Source: Eubacteriaceae bacterium
GTDB taxonomy: Bacteria > Bacillota > Clostridia > Peptostreptococcales > Anaerovoracaceae
Direction of reading: 5' to 3'
DNA length: 64,000 nucleotides
NCBI GenBank assembly: GCA_902362805.1
Contig: CABIXY010000003.1
Span: forward strand, 548,140-612,139
Below the pieces are notes generated by a model. That model made no database searches and was not told where the DNA came from. It saw only the letters and a list, made by a program, of their open reading frames with translations. Below are positions 36,595 through 45,262 of this stretch, piece by piece. The translations under genes and the position numbers were made by a program. Numbering within the stretch: position 1 is the stretch's first letter; every line of letters starts with the position of its first letter.

Positions 36595-36893
36595 CGACTA
36601 AATTCTGCCAATCGAGCTGCGCAGAGGCTTGCTCTCTTGGGAATTTAAAGCATAAGGTCTGCCAAGCCGTTCGCTGCGCTTGCGGGGCAGAACCATTATA
36701 CGACTAAATTCTGCCAATCGAGCTGCACTATCGCCTGCTCTTTTAAGAATCAGCCGAAGAGTGCCGCGCTGATACGCTGCACTCCTGGCAGGGGGCCTGC
36801 CGACGATTTCGCTTTGCAAAATCGGGCTAGGGCTTCCAAAGCATAAGGAGTTCCCGTCAATTTGCGCCGCAAATTGAGGTGACTCCATCAGAA
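36595..36893 (-). repeat. Mosaic structured intergenic element, copy 1
   Basis: About 300 bases built from modules that recur, in another order, at 48232-48530 on the other strand. Shared pieces include an identical 18-mer (CCCCTGCCAGGAGTGCAG, here reversed at 36777-36794), AACTCCTTATGCTTT, and AGCTCGATTGGC...TTTAGTCGTA. The last module occurs twice here. Hairpins: CAATTTGCG/CGCAAATTG at 36858-36876, and CGATTT/AAATCG at 36804-36824. The matching hairpins in copy 2 use different but still paired bases. No open frame of interest is present. Confidence 0.8.
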
Positions 36894-36904
36894 AGGAGAA
36901 ACTT

Positions 36905-38311
36905 ATGGAAGAAATGAAAAACAACGCACTTGCTGAAGAAGCGACGGCAGTAGAACTTGAGCCAGTAAAAAAGAAAAATATTTGGAAGTTCGTATTGGCG
37001 TCAGTCATCGGCGCGTTCCTGTTCCTGGTTCCAATTCCAAACGGCACCACCTTTACCATTCCAATCGGTATGGTCATCGACTGGGTTGCCTCATTGCTCG
37101 AACTTGAAACCATCAATCTGGCCAGCCTGTTGGTGGTAGTATTCATTACGTTTTCAACAATTGTGACGATTATCAATATGATCTTCAAACCAGCTATTAT
37201 TCAGAACAATGAGAGCATGAAAAAACTCTTCTCACCGACGCCCCTTTATTTTGTCAGCAGATTGATCGGATTGGTCGTCGTCTATATGGCTTACTTCAAT
37301 GTCGGTCCGGAGATGATCAAGTCTGGCGCTACCGGCGGATCCATGCTGGGTGTATCGACGACGTTGATTTCAGTAGTCATGTGCATCGCCTTCCTGATGC
37401 CGCTGCTGACGGATTTCGGCATCATGGAATTTGTTGGCGTGTTGATTAGGAAAGTGGTAAAACCGCTCTTCACTGTACCGGGACGTTCTGCTATCGACCT
37501 GATGACTTCGTGGCTGGGCGCATCTAATGCGGCAGCAATTCTGACTACCCGTCAGTACGAAACAGGGTATTACAGCGCAAGAGAGGCAGCGACCATCTCT
37601 ATGAACTTTTCTTTCGTATCCATCCCGTTCTGCTTCGTCATTGCCAAGCTCATCGGCGTGGATGAAAAGTTTACGGTGTTTTATCTGATCAACTTGATCT
37701 GCGGCGTGGTCATGGCGATGATCGTATCCAGAATCCCGCCTCTGTCCCGTATTCCGGATACATACGATGAGATTGCCGGCAAACAGATCAACGAGGAGAT
37801 GCCGGCAGGCGTATCCAAGCTGAAATGGGCGCTGAACCTGGCAGGTCATAGAGCGGAAGGCGCTACCCTGAAAGGCGTTGCTAAATCCGGCCTCCACGTT
37901 TATTCCAGCATGTTCCTGGATTTGATCCCGGTCGTTATGGCATGGGGAACCATCGTACTGATTCTCGTTGAATACACGCCGATCTTTGATTTCGTATCCA
38001 TTCCTTTTGGTTGGTATATGGATCTGGTAGGCATTGAAGGTGCGAAAGAAGTGGCTCCGACTGCGCTGGTAGGATTTTCAGATATGTATATTCCGCCGTT
38101 GATGCTTGCGGATTATGCCATTGAAAGAACCAGATTTATCATGGGATCGGTCTCTTTGCTGCAGATCATCTACATGACAGAAGTCGGTCTGATCGTACTC
38201 AAATCCAGAGTACCGGTAAATGTGGGACACCTGTTCCTGGTTTTCATCGAAAGAACCATCATTGCAATCCCACTGGTTACACTGCTCACAAATCTGCTTG
38301 TGACGTTCTGA
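36905..38311 (+). CDS. YjiH family membrane protein (nucleoside-recognition/Gate domain)
   Basis: 468 residues with about ten membrane helices. The N-terminus is charged and cytoplasmic (about 1-28). The Gate-type region includes VPGRSAIDLMTSWLGASNAAAI and, later, TALVGFSDMYIPPLMLAD. YjiH proteins are putative transporters of unknown substrate. The ribosome site is AAAGGAG. Its position behind an aminotransferase gene suggests movement of an amino acid or its keto acid. A bidirectional terminator follows. Confidence 0.85.
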   Translation: MEEMKNNALAEEATAVELEPVKKKNIWKFVLASVIGAFLFLVPIPNGTTFTIPIGMVIDWVASLLELETINLASLLVVVFITFSTIVTIINMIFKPAIIQNNESMKKLFSPTPLYFVSRLIGLVVVYMAYFNVGPEMIKSGATGGSMLGVSTTLISVVMCIAFLMPLLTDFGIMEFVGVLIRKVVKPLFTVPGRSAIDLMTSWLGASNAAAILTTRQYETGYYSAREAATISMNFSFVSIPFCFVIAKLIGVDEKFTVFYLINLICGVVMAMIVSRIPPLSRIPDTYDEIAGKQINEEMPAGVSKLKWALNLAGHRAEGATLKGVAKSGLHVYSSMFLDLIPVVMAWGTIVLILVEYTPIFDFVSIPFGWYMDLVGIEGAKEVAPTALVGFSDMYIPPLMLADYAIERTRFIMGSVSLLQIIYMTEVGLIVLKSRVPVNVGHLFLVFIERTIIAIPLVTLLTNLLVTF

Positions 38312-38341
38312 TGGGAGTATCATAATAGAATATAAAAAACG

Positions 38342-38367
38342 ACCGGCTGAGGATTTTCTCAGCCGGT
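38342..38367. terminator. Bidirectional terminator between yjiH-like and gntR genes
   Basis: ACCGGCTGAG (38342-38351) pairs with CTCAGCCGGT (38358-38367), with an A run before and a T run after, between convergent genes. Confidence 0.92.
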
Positions 38368-38381
38368 ATTCTTTTTTTCCT

Positions 38382-39068
38382 CTATAGGTATGCAACTTTG
38401 ATATTGCCCAGATGCTTTTCCATGGCGGCTGTAGCAGCGGCGGCATCGTGTCGCTGCAGGGCATCTATAATGTCCTCGTGTTCTTTGTAGATATTATCGA
38501 TAGAATCACCTTTGAAATAAGAAAGCTGGACGCTTTTTTCGAAAAATCGGTCGATCAGATAGGAGACGTTTTCCATGATGTTGTACATCAGCATATTACC
38601 TGTGATTCGCACGATTTCAAAATGGAGATCTCTGTCAAAGGATGCTTTTTCGGAAGGTGTCCTGGCAGAGACCATCTGCTGGGCAATAGCACGCAGGCTT
38701 CTGATATCCGAAGGTGTTGCAATTTCCGCGGCTTTGGCTGCCGTATAGGTTTCGAGGCAGTTTCGCATCTCAAAGATTTCGCTCTCTGTTCCGTGGTTCA
38801 ACATAAAGGACAGGGAAAGAGGCTCAAAATAACTGGCCTGTACGTTATTGATAATGTAATTTCCAAGGCCGTGGCGTCTCTCGACCAGACCCAGCATTTC
38901 CAGAGATTTCAGTCCTTCACGAAGAGCCGGACGACCGATTCCCAACCGCTGGGTCATCTCTCTTTCCGGAGGCAGTTTATCGCCTTCCTGCAGTTCGCCG
39001 CTCAAAATCATCTCCTGTACCTTTCGGATTACGACATTTGAAAGGTTCTTATCATCTCGTTTTTCCAT
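38382..39068 (-). CDS. GntR family regulator, FadR/FCD subfamily (LldR-like)
   Basis: 228 residues. The N-terminal winged helix is VVIRKVQEMILSGELQEGDKL, then PPEREMTQRLGIGRPALREGLK. The C-terminal all-helical FCD ligand domain has the expected Asp/His-bearing helices (FDRDLHFEIVRITGN; HEDIIDALQRHD). FCD regulators bind TGGTnnnACCA palindromes. Such a site lies at the divergent etfB promoter 115 bases upstream, and a variant lies at the aminotransferase promoter. A hydroxy- or carboxylic acid such as lactate is the likely effector. Confidence 0.93.
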   Translation of the reverse strand: MEKRDDKNLSNVVIRKVQEMILSGELQEGDKLPPEREMTQRLGIGRPALREGLKSLEMLGLVERRHGLGNYIINNVQASYFEPLSLSFMLNHGTESEIFEMRNCLETYTAAKAAEIATPSDIRSLRAIAQQMVSARTPSEKASFDRDLHFEIVRITGNMLMYNIMENVSYLIDRFFEKSVQLSYFKGDSIDNIYKEHEDIIDALQRHDAAAATAAMEKHLGNIKVAYL

Positions 39069-39152
39069 TCTGTCCTCCTCTACTTGTCAATGCTTCTCTA
39101 AAACATTGTAACTGAAATAGTGAGAAAAATCAATTAAATCCGTCAAAATCTC

Positions 39153-39200
39153 TTGCAAATCAAAAGATTCCGTAGTATAATCAAAGTGGTAAGACCACTT
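39153..39200 (+). promoter_or_regulatory. Promoter and FadR/LldR-type operator of the etfBA-dehydrogenase operon
   Basis: TTGCAA (39153-39158) and TATAAT (39176-39181) with a 17-base spacer. The operator AAGTGGTAAGACCACTT (39184-39200) has 7-base perfect arms around AAG and covers the transcription start, so binding should repress. Confidence 0.85.
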
Positions 39201-39272
39201 GGGTAAAAACGTTGTAAAATCAACGATTTTGAACTGAAATAAAACGGAATGAGAACTGATTTGGAGGAGAAA

Positions 39273-40064
39273 ATGAGAATACTCGTATTGATAAAAGAAG
39301 TTCCCGATATGGAAAAGGTAAAGTTTGACAGCGAAAGAGGTGTGGTGGATCGGTCCTCCGCCCCTGCGGAGATCAATCCCTTCGACGAAAGCGCGCTGCA
39401 GGCAGCCCTTGACCTAAAGGAACAATACGGCGGCACGGTATGTGCCATGACGATGGGGCCGGCCAGAGCTGTCAAATCTCTGCAGGAGGCTTATGCCAGA
39501 GGTGCTGACGAAGGCATTTTGCTGACCGACAGAGCTTTTGGCGGTTCAGATACCATCGCCACGTCCAGGACTCTGGCAGCAGCAATCCAGGGGGAAACGT
39601 ACGACTTGATCCTATGCGGAGAAAAGTCAGTGGACGGGGATACTGCTCAGGTTGGCGCTGAGACTGCACAGCTCTTAGGCATTCCTCACGCATACTATGT
39701 GGACGCCATCGAGGATGCCGGGGATGGACAGATCAAAGTGGAAATTGAAAATCTCTGCGGCAACAGACAGATCAGATCCATGAAGCTGCCTGCGCTTGTA
39801 GGCGTGACGAAGAATATTGGAAAGCTGAAGCTTCCGACAGTAAACAGAAAGCTGGAGTCTTTGAACGCATCGTGCCGGACAGTGACCATGGCCGACATCC
39901 AGGGACTTTCCAAGGACGATACCGGTTTTGCGGGTTCTCCGACCAAAGTGGCAAAGATCGAAGTCCCGAAGGTGCAACAGCGGGAGAGTGAGATCTTCAG
40001 AGAAGACATGGAGAACTTCATGGAGAAACTGGAAACCGTATTTACAGAAAAGGGGGTCATCTGA
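39273..40064 (+). CDS. etfB: Electron transfer flavoprotein, beta subunit
   Basis: 263 residues. Starts with MRILVLIKEVPDMEKVKFD, then NPFDESALQAAL and the nucleotide-binding DLILCGEKSVDGDTAQVG. ATG 39273 is the start, with GGAGGAG upstream; an earlier in-frame ATG has no ribosome site. It forms a heterodimer with the EtfA encoded three bases on. In this gene order (etfB, etfA, FAD-linked 2-hydroxyacid dehydrogenase) the complex resembles the LctBCD lactate dehydrogenase of Acetobacterium, which couples lactate oxidation by NAD to ferredoxin oxidation. Confidence 0.95.
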   Translation: MRILVLIKEVPDMEKVKFDSERGVVDRSSAPAEINPFDESALQAALDLKEQYGGTVCAMTMGPARAVKSLQEAYARGADEGILLTDRAFGGSDTIATSRTLAAAIQGETYDLILCGEKSVDGDTAQVGAETAQLLGIPHAYYVDAIEDAGDGQIKVEIENLCGNRQIRSMKLPALVGVTKNIGKLKLPTVNRKLESLNASCRTVTMADIQGLSKDDTGFAGSPTKVAKIEVPKVQQRESEIFREDMENFMEKLETVFTEKGVI

Positions 40065-40066
40065 TC

Positions 40067-41074
40067 ATGGAAGAGAAGAACTACAGCGGCGTTTTGATTT
40101 TGGCCGAAACAGAGCATGGCAAAGTACATAGAGTCGCATATGAATTGCTGAACAAAGGCCGAACGATTGCAGACGCATGCGGAGAAAGCCTATCCTGCCT
40201 TTTGCTTGCGCCGGACACTTTTGAGTCGTCTGCCTGCAGAGAACTCTGCCTGCGGGGAGCAGACCAGGTGTACGTGATGAAATCCGAGGCATTTCAACAT
40301 CCTGAAGAGGTTTTGTTCGCCGAGAACATCATTTCCTTTATTGAAGAAAAAAAACCGGATACCGTTTTGGTCGGAGCAACCCATCTTGGCCGGTCCCTGG
40401 CGCCGAGAGTTGCAGCGGCTCTGGGAACTGGTCTGACGGCGGACTGCACAGATCTGCAAGTAGATGAAGATGGCAATCTGGAGCAAATCAGGCCGGCGTT
40501 CAGTGACAACATCCTGGCCCACATCAAAACCGTCACCAGGCCGCAGATGGCGACAGTCAGATACAAAGAATTTCAGGAAGCTCCAGTCAGTGACAAGGCG
40601 CAGATTGAAATTAAAGAGATCGCCCCATACATAGAAGAAAATCAGTCTGTGAAAATCGAGCAGGCCGTGTCCATCGGGGATATGGATATCACCGATGCAG
40701 AAGTCATCGTGGCGGCAGGCCGCGGAGTCAGGAAAGAAGAGGACCTGGCTTTGCTGCAGGAGCTTGCTGACCTTCTTGGCGGACAGGTGGGCGTATCCCG
40801 CGCCCTGGTTGACGCAGGAATGGCACCTAGCAGCATTCAGGTGGGATATAGCGGAAACAGGGTGAAACCTAAAGTTTATATCGCCTGCGGTATATCTGGC
40901 GCACCCCAGCATCTGGCCGGCATGAAAGAAGCTGACGTGATTATTGCTGTCAATAATGATCCGTCCGCGCCAATTTTCAATATCGCCGATTACGGTTTTG
41001 TGGGGGATTTGTACGAGGTCCTGCCAGCGCTGACAGAACACTTTAGAAAGGATGGGCAAGCCGATGAAAGATAA
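40067..41074 (+). CDS. etfA: Electron transfer flavoprotein, alpha subunit
   Basis: 335 residues. The C-terminal FAD-binding domain is clear: VQVGYSGNRVKPKVYIACGI, then SGAPQHLAGMKEADVIIAVN. No N-terminal ferredoxin-like extension is present, unlike some bifurcating EtfA proteins. It overlaps the dehydrogenase gene at its 3' end. Together with EtfB it should pass electrons between the dehydrogenase flavin and NAD or ferredoxin. Confidence 0.96.
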   Translation: MEEKNYSGVLILAETEHGKVHRVAYELLNKGRTIADACGESLSCLLLAPDTFESSACRELCLRGADQVYVMKSEAFQHPEEVLFAENIISFIEEKKPDTVLVGATHLGRSLAPRVAAALGTGLTADCTDLQVDEDGNLEQIRPAFSDNILAHIKTVTRPQMATVRYKEFQEAPVSDKAQIEIKEIAPYIEENQSVKIEQAVSIGDMDITDAEVIVAAGRGVRKEEDLALLQELADLLGGQVGVSRALVDAGMAPSSIQVGYSGNRVKPKVYIACGISGAPQHLAGMKEADVIIAVNNDPSAPIFNIADYGFVGDLYEVLPALTEHFRKDGQADER

Positions 41075-42467
41075 CAGGATTACTGAAGAACTGATTTTAC
41101 AGCTGCAGGACGTTGTTGGCAGCGACTATGTCATTACCGGGAAAGAGCGGACTGAAGCTTATCTGTATGACGAGGTGGAGAAGACCTATCGTCCGGAAGC
41201 CGCCAGAGGTTCTGTCGTCGTGAAACCAGCGAGTACAGAAGAAGTTTCTGACATTCTCAAAGCGGCAGATGCTGGTGTCGTGCCAGTAGTGGTCAGGGGC
41301 GGGGCGACTGGCCTTGCCGGAGGCTGTACGCCGCTAGTGAATAGTATCATCATTTCTACGGAGCGACTCAATCACATCGTTGAAATCGATCAGGAAAATA
41401 TGGTGGCTGTACTGGAAGCAGGCGTCACGTTGATGGATTTACTAGAAGAACTTGAGAAATACGAAGGACTCAGTTTCCCTGTACACCCTGGAGACGAGGG
41501 TGCGCAGATGGGCGGCATGGCGGTGACCAATGCTGGAGGAGCCAGGGCCGTAAGACACGGCGTCATGAGAAAACACATCCTGGGTCTTACGGCAGTTCTG
41601 CCCAGCGGAGAAGTTCTGGAACTAGGCGGAAAGCTGGTTAAGAATAATGCCGGCTACAATCTGACCCAGCTGCTTCTCGGCAGCGAGGGCACTTTGGCTG
41701 TGGTCACGAAGATCATTTTAAAAATCTTTCCAAAAGAGAAGGCGTCGGCTACCATCGTAGCGCCTTTTGAAAAAATTGAAGATGCATGCCGTGCTGTCAC
41801 AGATATTCTGCGCAGCGGATATACGCCCCTGGCGGTGGAGTATATGGACAAGAGACTCTTTGTGGATACGGCAAAGATGCTGGGTCTCAAGTGGCAGGCA
41901 GAGAAGGGAAATGCAGATCTTCTGATCATTCTCTCAGAAAGAAGCGAACAGCAGCTGTATGATGCAGTTACGGCAATCAACGATATCTGCGAGAAGAACG
42001 GCGCTTATCCGTGCCTCTATGCGGGCAAGAAAAAGGAAGAGGAAGAATTGCTTCTGGTCAGAAGCCAGCATTATGAACTGATTAAAGACGAAATCTGCGA
42101 TTCCTTTGACATGGCAGTTCCCGTCTCTCATGTATCCCAGTTCATTCTGGGGCTGAAGGAACTGGTAGCTGAATATGGTACTGGCACCAACATCATCGCT
42201 CATATCGCGGACGGCAACGTTCACAATGACATTCTGTTCCTGCCTGACGGCAGCATTCCGCCGTATGCTGACGAGCTGAAACACAAGATGTACGATTTGT
42301 GCTACCGCTTTGACGGTACGGTTACTGGCGAACACGGCATCGGCAAAATCAGAGTGCAGGAACTGGCGCAGCAGAAAGACCCGGCAGAACTGGCACTGAT
42401 GAAGGGGATTAAGGACGTTTTCGATCCAAAGGGAATTATGAATCCCGGCACCCTCTTTGCTTTATAA
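41064..42467 (+). CDS. FAD-linked 2-hydroxyacid (lactate-type) dehydrogenase
   Basis: About 467 residues of the GlcD/FAD_binding_4 family. The FAD-binding domain shows VVVRGGATGLAGGCTPLVNS and FPVHPGDEGAQMGGMAVTNAGG; the C-terminal FAD-oxidase domain ends in VTGEHGIGKIRVQ and FDPKGIMNPG. I prefer ATG 41064, with GGATGGG upstream, over ATG 41052. Placed behind etfBA it is the counterpart of LctD. Lactate is the best guess; other 2-hydroxy acids from amino acid breakdown are possible because the aminotransferase shares the operator. No lactate permease is in the window. Confidence 0.93.
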   Translation: MKDNRITEELILQLQDVVGSDYVITGKERTEAYLYDEVEKTYRPEAARGSVVVKPASTEEVSDILKAADAGVVPVVVRGGATGLAGGCTPLVNSIIISTERLNHIVEIDQENMVAVLEAGVTLMDLLEELEKYEGLSFPVHPGDEGAQMGGMAVTNAGGARAVRHGVMRKHILGLTAVLPSGEVLELGGKLVKNNAGYNLTQLLLGSEGTLAVVTKIILKIFPKEKASATIVAPFEKIEDACRAVTDILRSGYTPLAVEYMDKRLFVDTAKMLGLKWQAEKGNADLLIILSERSEQQLYDAVTAINDICEKNGAYPCLYAGKKKEEEELLLVRSQHYELIKDEICDSFDMAVPVSHVSQFILGLKELVAEYGTGTNIIAHIADGNVHNDILFLPDGSIPPYADELKHKMYDLCYRFDGTVTGEHGIGKIRVQELAQQKDPAELALMKGIKDVFDPKGIMNPGTLFAL

Positions 42468-42495
42468 AATTTGTTTGAAGTACACAAAAAAGAAC

Positions 42496-42524
42496 TTGAT
42501 TTTCTGTAATTTTAGTATTAAAAT
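42496..42524 (+). promoter_or_regulatory. Promoter of the riboswitch-aspartokinase unit
   Basis: TTGATT (42496-42501) and TAAAAT (42519-42524) with a 17-base spacer. Transcription would begin just before the riboswitch. Confidence 0.7.
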
Positions 42525-42536
42525 ATGCTGTATTAT

Positions 42537-42687
42537 GATAGAGGCGCGGAGCAGAAGAAGATGTGCGAGCTGGCAGGCAATGACCGCATCGGAGGCAATC
42601 TCCGCCGAATCACAAAGGAGGGCAGACCTTTGTGGTGGGTCCATGGTCAACAGCCATGGAACTGTCTACGAAAGTAGTTGCGCTATC
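42537..42687 (+). promoter_or_regulatory. Lysine riboswitch (L box)
   Basis: Conserved L-box pieces appear in order: GATAGAGGCGCG at the 5' side of P1, GCCGAA, GGTGGG, a CCATGG-type P4 hairpin (TCCATGGTCAACAGCCATGGA), ACTGTC, and the closing CGCTATC at 42681-42687 that pairs with the start. The upper part of P2 is shorter than in the Bacillus lysC example. It precedes an aspartokinase-like gene, the classical target. Lysine should favour the downstream terminator. Confidence 0.85.
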
Positions 42688-42718
42688 TGAACTTACAGTA
42701 TATCATATTGTATTTTTT

Positions 42719-42751
42719 AGATCTGTGCATGAATTTGTACAGATCTTTTTT
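42719..42751 (+). terminator. Riboswitch expression-platform terminator
   Basis: AGATCTGT (42719-42726) pairs with ACAGATCT (42739-42746), followed by six T, ahead of the aspartokinase start. The stretch just upstream can offer an alternative pairing partner. Confidence 0.8.
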
Positions 42752-42803
42752 GTTAAGGAGTGGCATCGCCACTTTTCTGTAAGGGCGCAGAAGGGAGAAA
42801 AGA

Positions 42804-44000
42804 ATGAATATCGTACAAAAATATGGCGGCTGTTATCTGAAAAACATGGAGGATGTGTCCGCCATCGCCAGCCATCTGGCCCAAAACAGAGAGAACTTTG
42901 ATTCTCTGGTACTGGTGACAGCGGCCATGCAGGAGATTGCAGAGGCCATGAGTGCCAGGGCGGCAAAGCTGGATGTTGAGATTGGCAGCGACAAGCTGGA
43001 TGCCCTGTTCTCCGCAGCAGAACAGCAGACGGCGGCGTTGATGGCCGCGGCTCTGGAAAAAGAGGGTCTGCAGACGGAAGTCATCGAGGACATCCGAGGT
43101 ACTTCCCTCAGCGAGGTGGAGGTCTTTGCCGGCAAACACGAGCTGCAGATAGACAAGGTGGAGAAAGCCCTGCGGAAGGGAGTCATTCCTGTAGTGGCGG
43201 GATTTCAGGGAATCGGGACCTACGGCAGTGAAAACGTCCAGGGCAGGTACGGTGCGGCGGCCACTGCTGTTGCCATCGCTGCTGGTCTGGGATGTGATTG
43301 CCAGCTCTATGGAAATACGAAGGGAATTTACACCAGAGAGCCGGCAGAGGAAGGCCGTGTCATAGAAAAAATCAGCTATGAAGAGGCCATGGAGTTGATC
43401 ATGCTGGGCACAAGTGATCTGGAAAGCCGGGCGATAGAGTTGGCCAAGGCATTCGGCATCAAGGTTTATGTGGGGCCGGCAATGAAAGCAGAGAAGAGCG
43501 GAGGAACGTATATAATGGATAGAAGTTTAATTGTACAGGAAGCGGCTGTAACAGGACTTACCGTTTCTGATGACATTGTCGTTTACACCTTGAAAGGACT
43601 GCCGACAGACGGCGACAGAATTGCCGAGCTCTTTGAACTGCTCAGTGATCTTGCAGTCAATATCGATATGATTTCTCAGCAGACCTGTTCCGAGCATTGC
43701 TGTGCTGTATCCTTCAGCTGCAGCAAAGACAAAGTCAGCGAAATCGACATGGCTTTTGAGGTGAATCAGCGCATGCGGGAACTGGAAATTTTTAAACAGG
43801 ACGATCTCAGTCTGGTATCACTGGTAGGCGTAGGCATGGCCAGCCATGTGGGTGTTGCCGGCAGAGTCTTCAGTGTTCTGGCGCAGCAGAATATCCGCCA
43901 TTACAATATCACGACTTCGGAGATTTCCATCTCTGTTGCCATCGACAGCGTACAAAAGGCAGCGGCGGTGGTATCTCTCAGCGAGGCGTTCAGCTTATAA
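42804..44000 (+). CDS. lysC: Aspartokinase family protein with altered active-site motifs
   Basis: 398 residues: an amino-acid kinase domain (about 1-235) followed by paired ACT domains (about 250-398). Aspartokinase makes aspartyl phosphate for lysine, threonine and methionine. The family signature KxGGT/S near the N-terminus reads KYGGC here. The usual GRGGSDTTA reads GRYGAAATA, losing the Ser-Asp pair. The LGAKV motif ahead of the RA.ELA helix reads LGTSDLE. The ACT part is well kept (VGVGMASHVGVAGRVFSVLA). Placement under a lysine riboswitch supports a role in lysine supply or sensing, but catalytic competence is doubtful. A bidirectional terminator follows. Confidence 0.85.
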   Translation: MNIVQKYGGCYLKNMEDVSAIASHLAQNRENFDSLVLVTAAMQEIAEAMSARAAKLDVEIGSDKLDALFSAAEQQTAALMAAALEKEGLQTEVIEDIRGTSLSEVEVFAGKHELQIDKVEKALRKGVIPVVAGFQGIGTYGSENVQGRYGAAATAVAIAAGLGCDCQLYGNTKGIYTREPAEEGRVIEKISYEEAMELIMLGTSDLESRAIELAKAFGIKVYVGPAMKAEKSGGTYIMDRSLIVQEAAVTGLTVSDDIVVYTLKGLPTDGDRIAELFELLSDLAVNIDMISQQTCSEHCCAVSFSCSKDKVSEIDMAFEVNQRMRELEIFKQDDLSLVSLVGVGMASHVGVAGRVFSVLAQQNIRHYNITTSEISISVAIDSVQKAAAVVSLSEAFSL

Positions 44001-44024
44001 ACATCTCAGATTTCTATACACAAA

Positions 44025-44057
44025 AAAGCCGGGTCAGTTCAAACCTGATCCGGCTTT
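44025..44057. terminator. Bidirectional terminator between lysC and methyltransferase
   Basis: AAAGCCGGGTCAG (44025-44037) pairs with CTGATCCGGCTTT (44045-44057) with one G-T pair. The run of A before it gives a U tail on the minus strand. Confidence 0.85.
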
Positions 44058-44059
44058 GG

Positions 44060-45205
44060 TTATAATTTTTCGATAGTTGGATGTACATGGTAAAAGTCCC
44101 GCAAGGCTTCGTACTCGTCTTGCGCGCGGATAGCGCGCGGATTGTCAGAGGAACCGGTTTTGATCGCTTTGATCATGATGTTTCTGGCTGTGTGTTCCAA
44201 ACTGGTGAACTCAATCATGGCGACTTCGTATCCGGCGGCTTCTAGTTTGAGACCGCGCAGGCCATCGGTCAGATATTCTGTGAGACGATCCTTTAAAATG
44301 CCGTATTTCAGCATCGGCTGATGGATATCGTTTTCAATCTGGCTGAACAACTCGTGCTGGCAGCAAGGGACGGAAAGTATGACCTTGGTATTCCAGGAGA
44401 CCGCATTGATGAGAGCATAATCCGTAGCTGTATCACAGGCATGAAGGGTGACGACCATGTCCGCATGATCACTGGTATAGTCGGCAATATCGCCCATGAG
44501 GAACTCCAGACCGTCGTAATGAAGATCTGATGCGATTTTGTTGCAGAAACGGATGACGTCTTTCTTTAAATCCAGGCCGATGATTTTGACGTCTCTGTTT
44601 TTTACGATCTTCAGGTAATAATAAAGGGCAAAGGTGAGGTAGGCCTTTCCGCAGCCGAAATCGATTATTTTTAAGGTTCTATTCCCTGGCAGATAAGGGA
44701 AGACGTCTTCGACGATTTCCAGGTAGCGGTTGATCTGGCGGAACTTGCTGTAATGTTTCTGCAGCACTTTGCCCTCTTGATCCATGACGCCCAGGCGAAT
44801 GAGAAAATCGCAGGGAACGCCGTCTGCAATGATGTAATTTTTTGTCTTGTTATGAGCAAGACTAGGCATGCCCTTTGTGGCGGGCTTTGTTGTAATTCTG
44901 GCCTTTTCGGGTTTAGAGGCAAGAATCTGAACATCTTCTGAAAGGGTAAAGGCATTGACCTGTTTAAAGTCTTCTGTCACCAGCTGCAAGGCTAGGGCAG
45001 CTGCTTCTCGACAGGAGAGGTTTTCATGGGTTACTTTCTTATCATAGGTATACTCAGCCTGTAACAGCACTTGGCCGGAAATCTCTACGGGCCGAATGGA
45101 TACTTTGTTGTACTCGACAGATTTTTTTCTCTTACCTGAGAATATCATTCTGATTAATTCCCCGCCGCTGCACAGGTCGGCGAGGCGCTCTTCTAACTGG
45201 TTCAT
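44060..45205 (-). CDS. SAM-dependent methyltransferase (Methyltransf_32 type)
   Basis: 381 residues. The N-terminal region of about 150 residues is of unknown role. The class I methyltransferase domain has motif I IIDFGCGKAYLTFALYYYL, an acidic loop GLDLKKD, and the characteristic LHACDTATDYAL and VPCCQHEL. The latter two are shared with METTL25/RRNAD1-like proteins. An RNA substrate is plausible but unproven. It is a single gene on the minus strand. Confidence 0.88.
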   Translation of the reverse strand: MNQLEERLADLCSGGELIRMIFSGKRKKSVEYNKVSIRPVEISGQVLLQAEYTYDKKVTHENLSCREAAALALQLVTEDFKQVNAFTLSEDVQILASKPEKARITTKPATKGMPSLAHNKTKNYIIADGVPCDFLIRLGVMDQEGKVLQKHYSKFRQINRYLEIVEDVFPYLPGNRTLKIIDFGCGKAYLTFALYYYLKIVKNRDVKIIGLDLKKDVIRFCNKIASDLHYDGLEFLMGDIADYTSDHADMVVTLHACDTATDYALINAVSWNTKVILSVPCCQHELFSQIENDIHQPMLKYGILKDRLTEYLTDGLRGLKLEAAGYEVAMIEFTSLEHTARNIMIKAIKTGSSDNPRAIRAQDEYEALRDFYHVHPTIEKL

Positions 45206-45262
45206 AAAATGTGATCTCCCATTTATATTAATATATATGGGAACATTTTAGCATAAATACTT

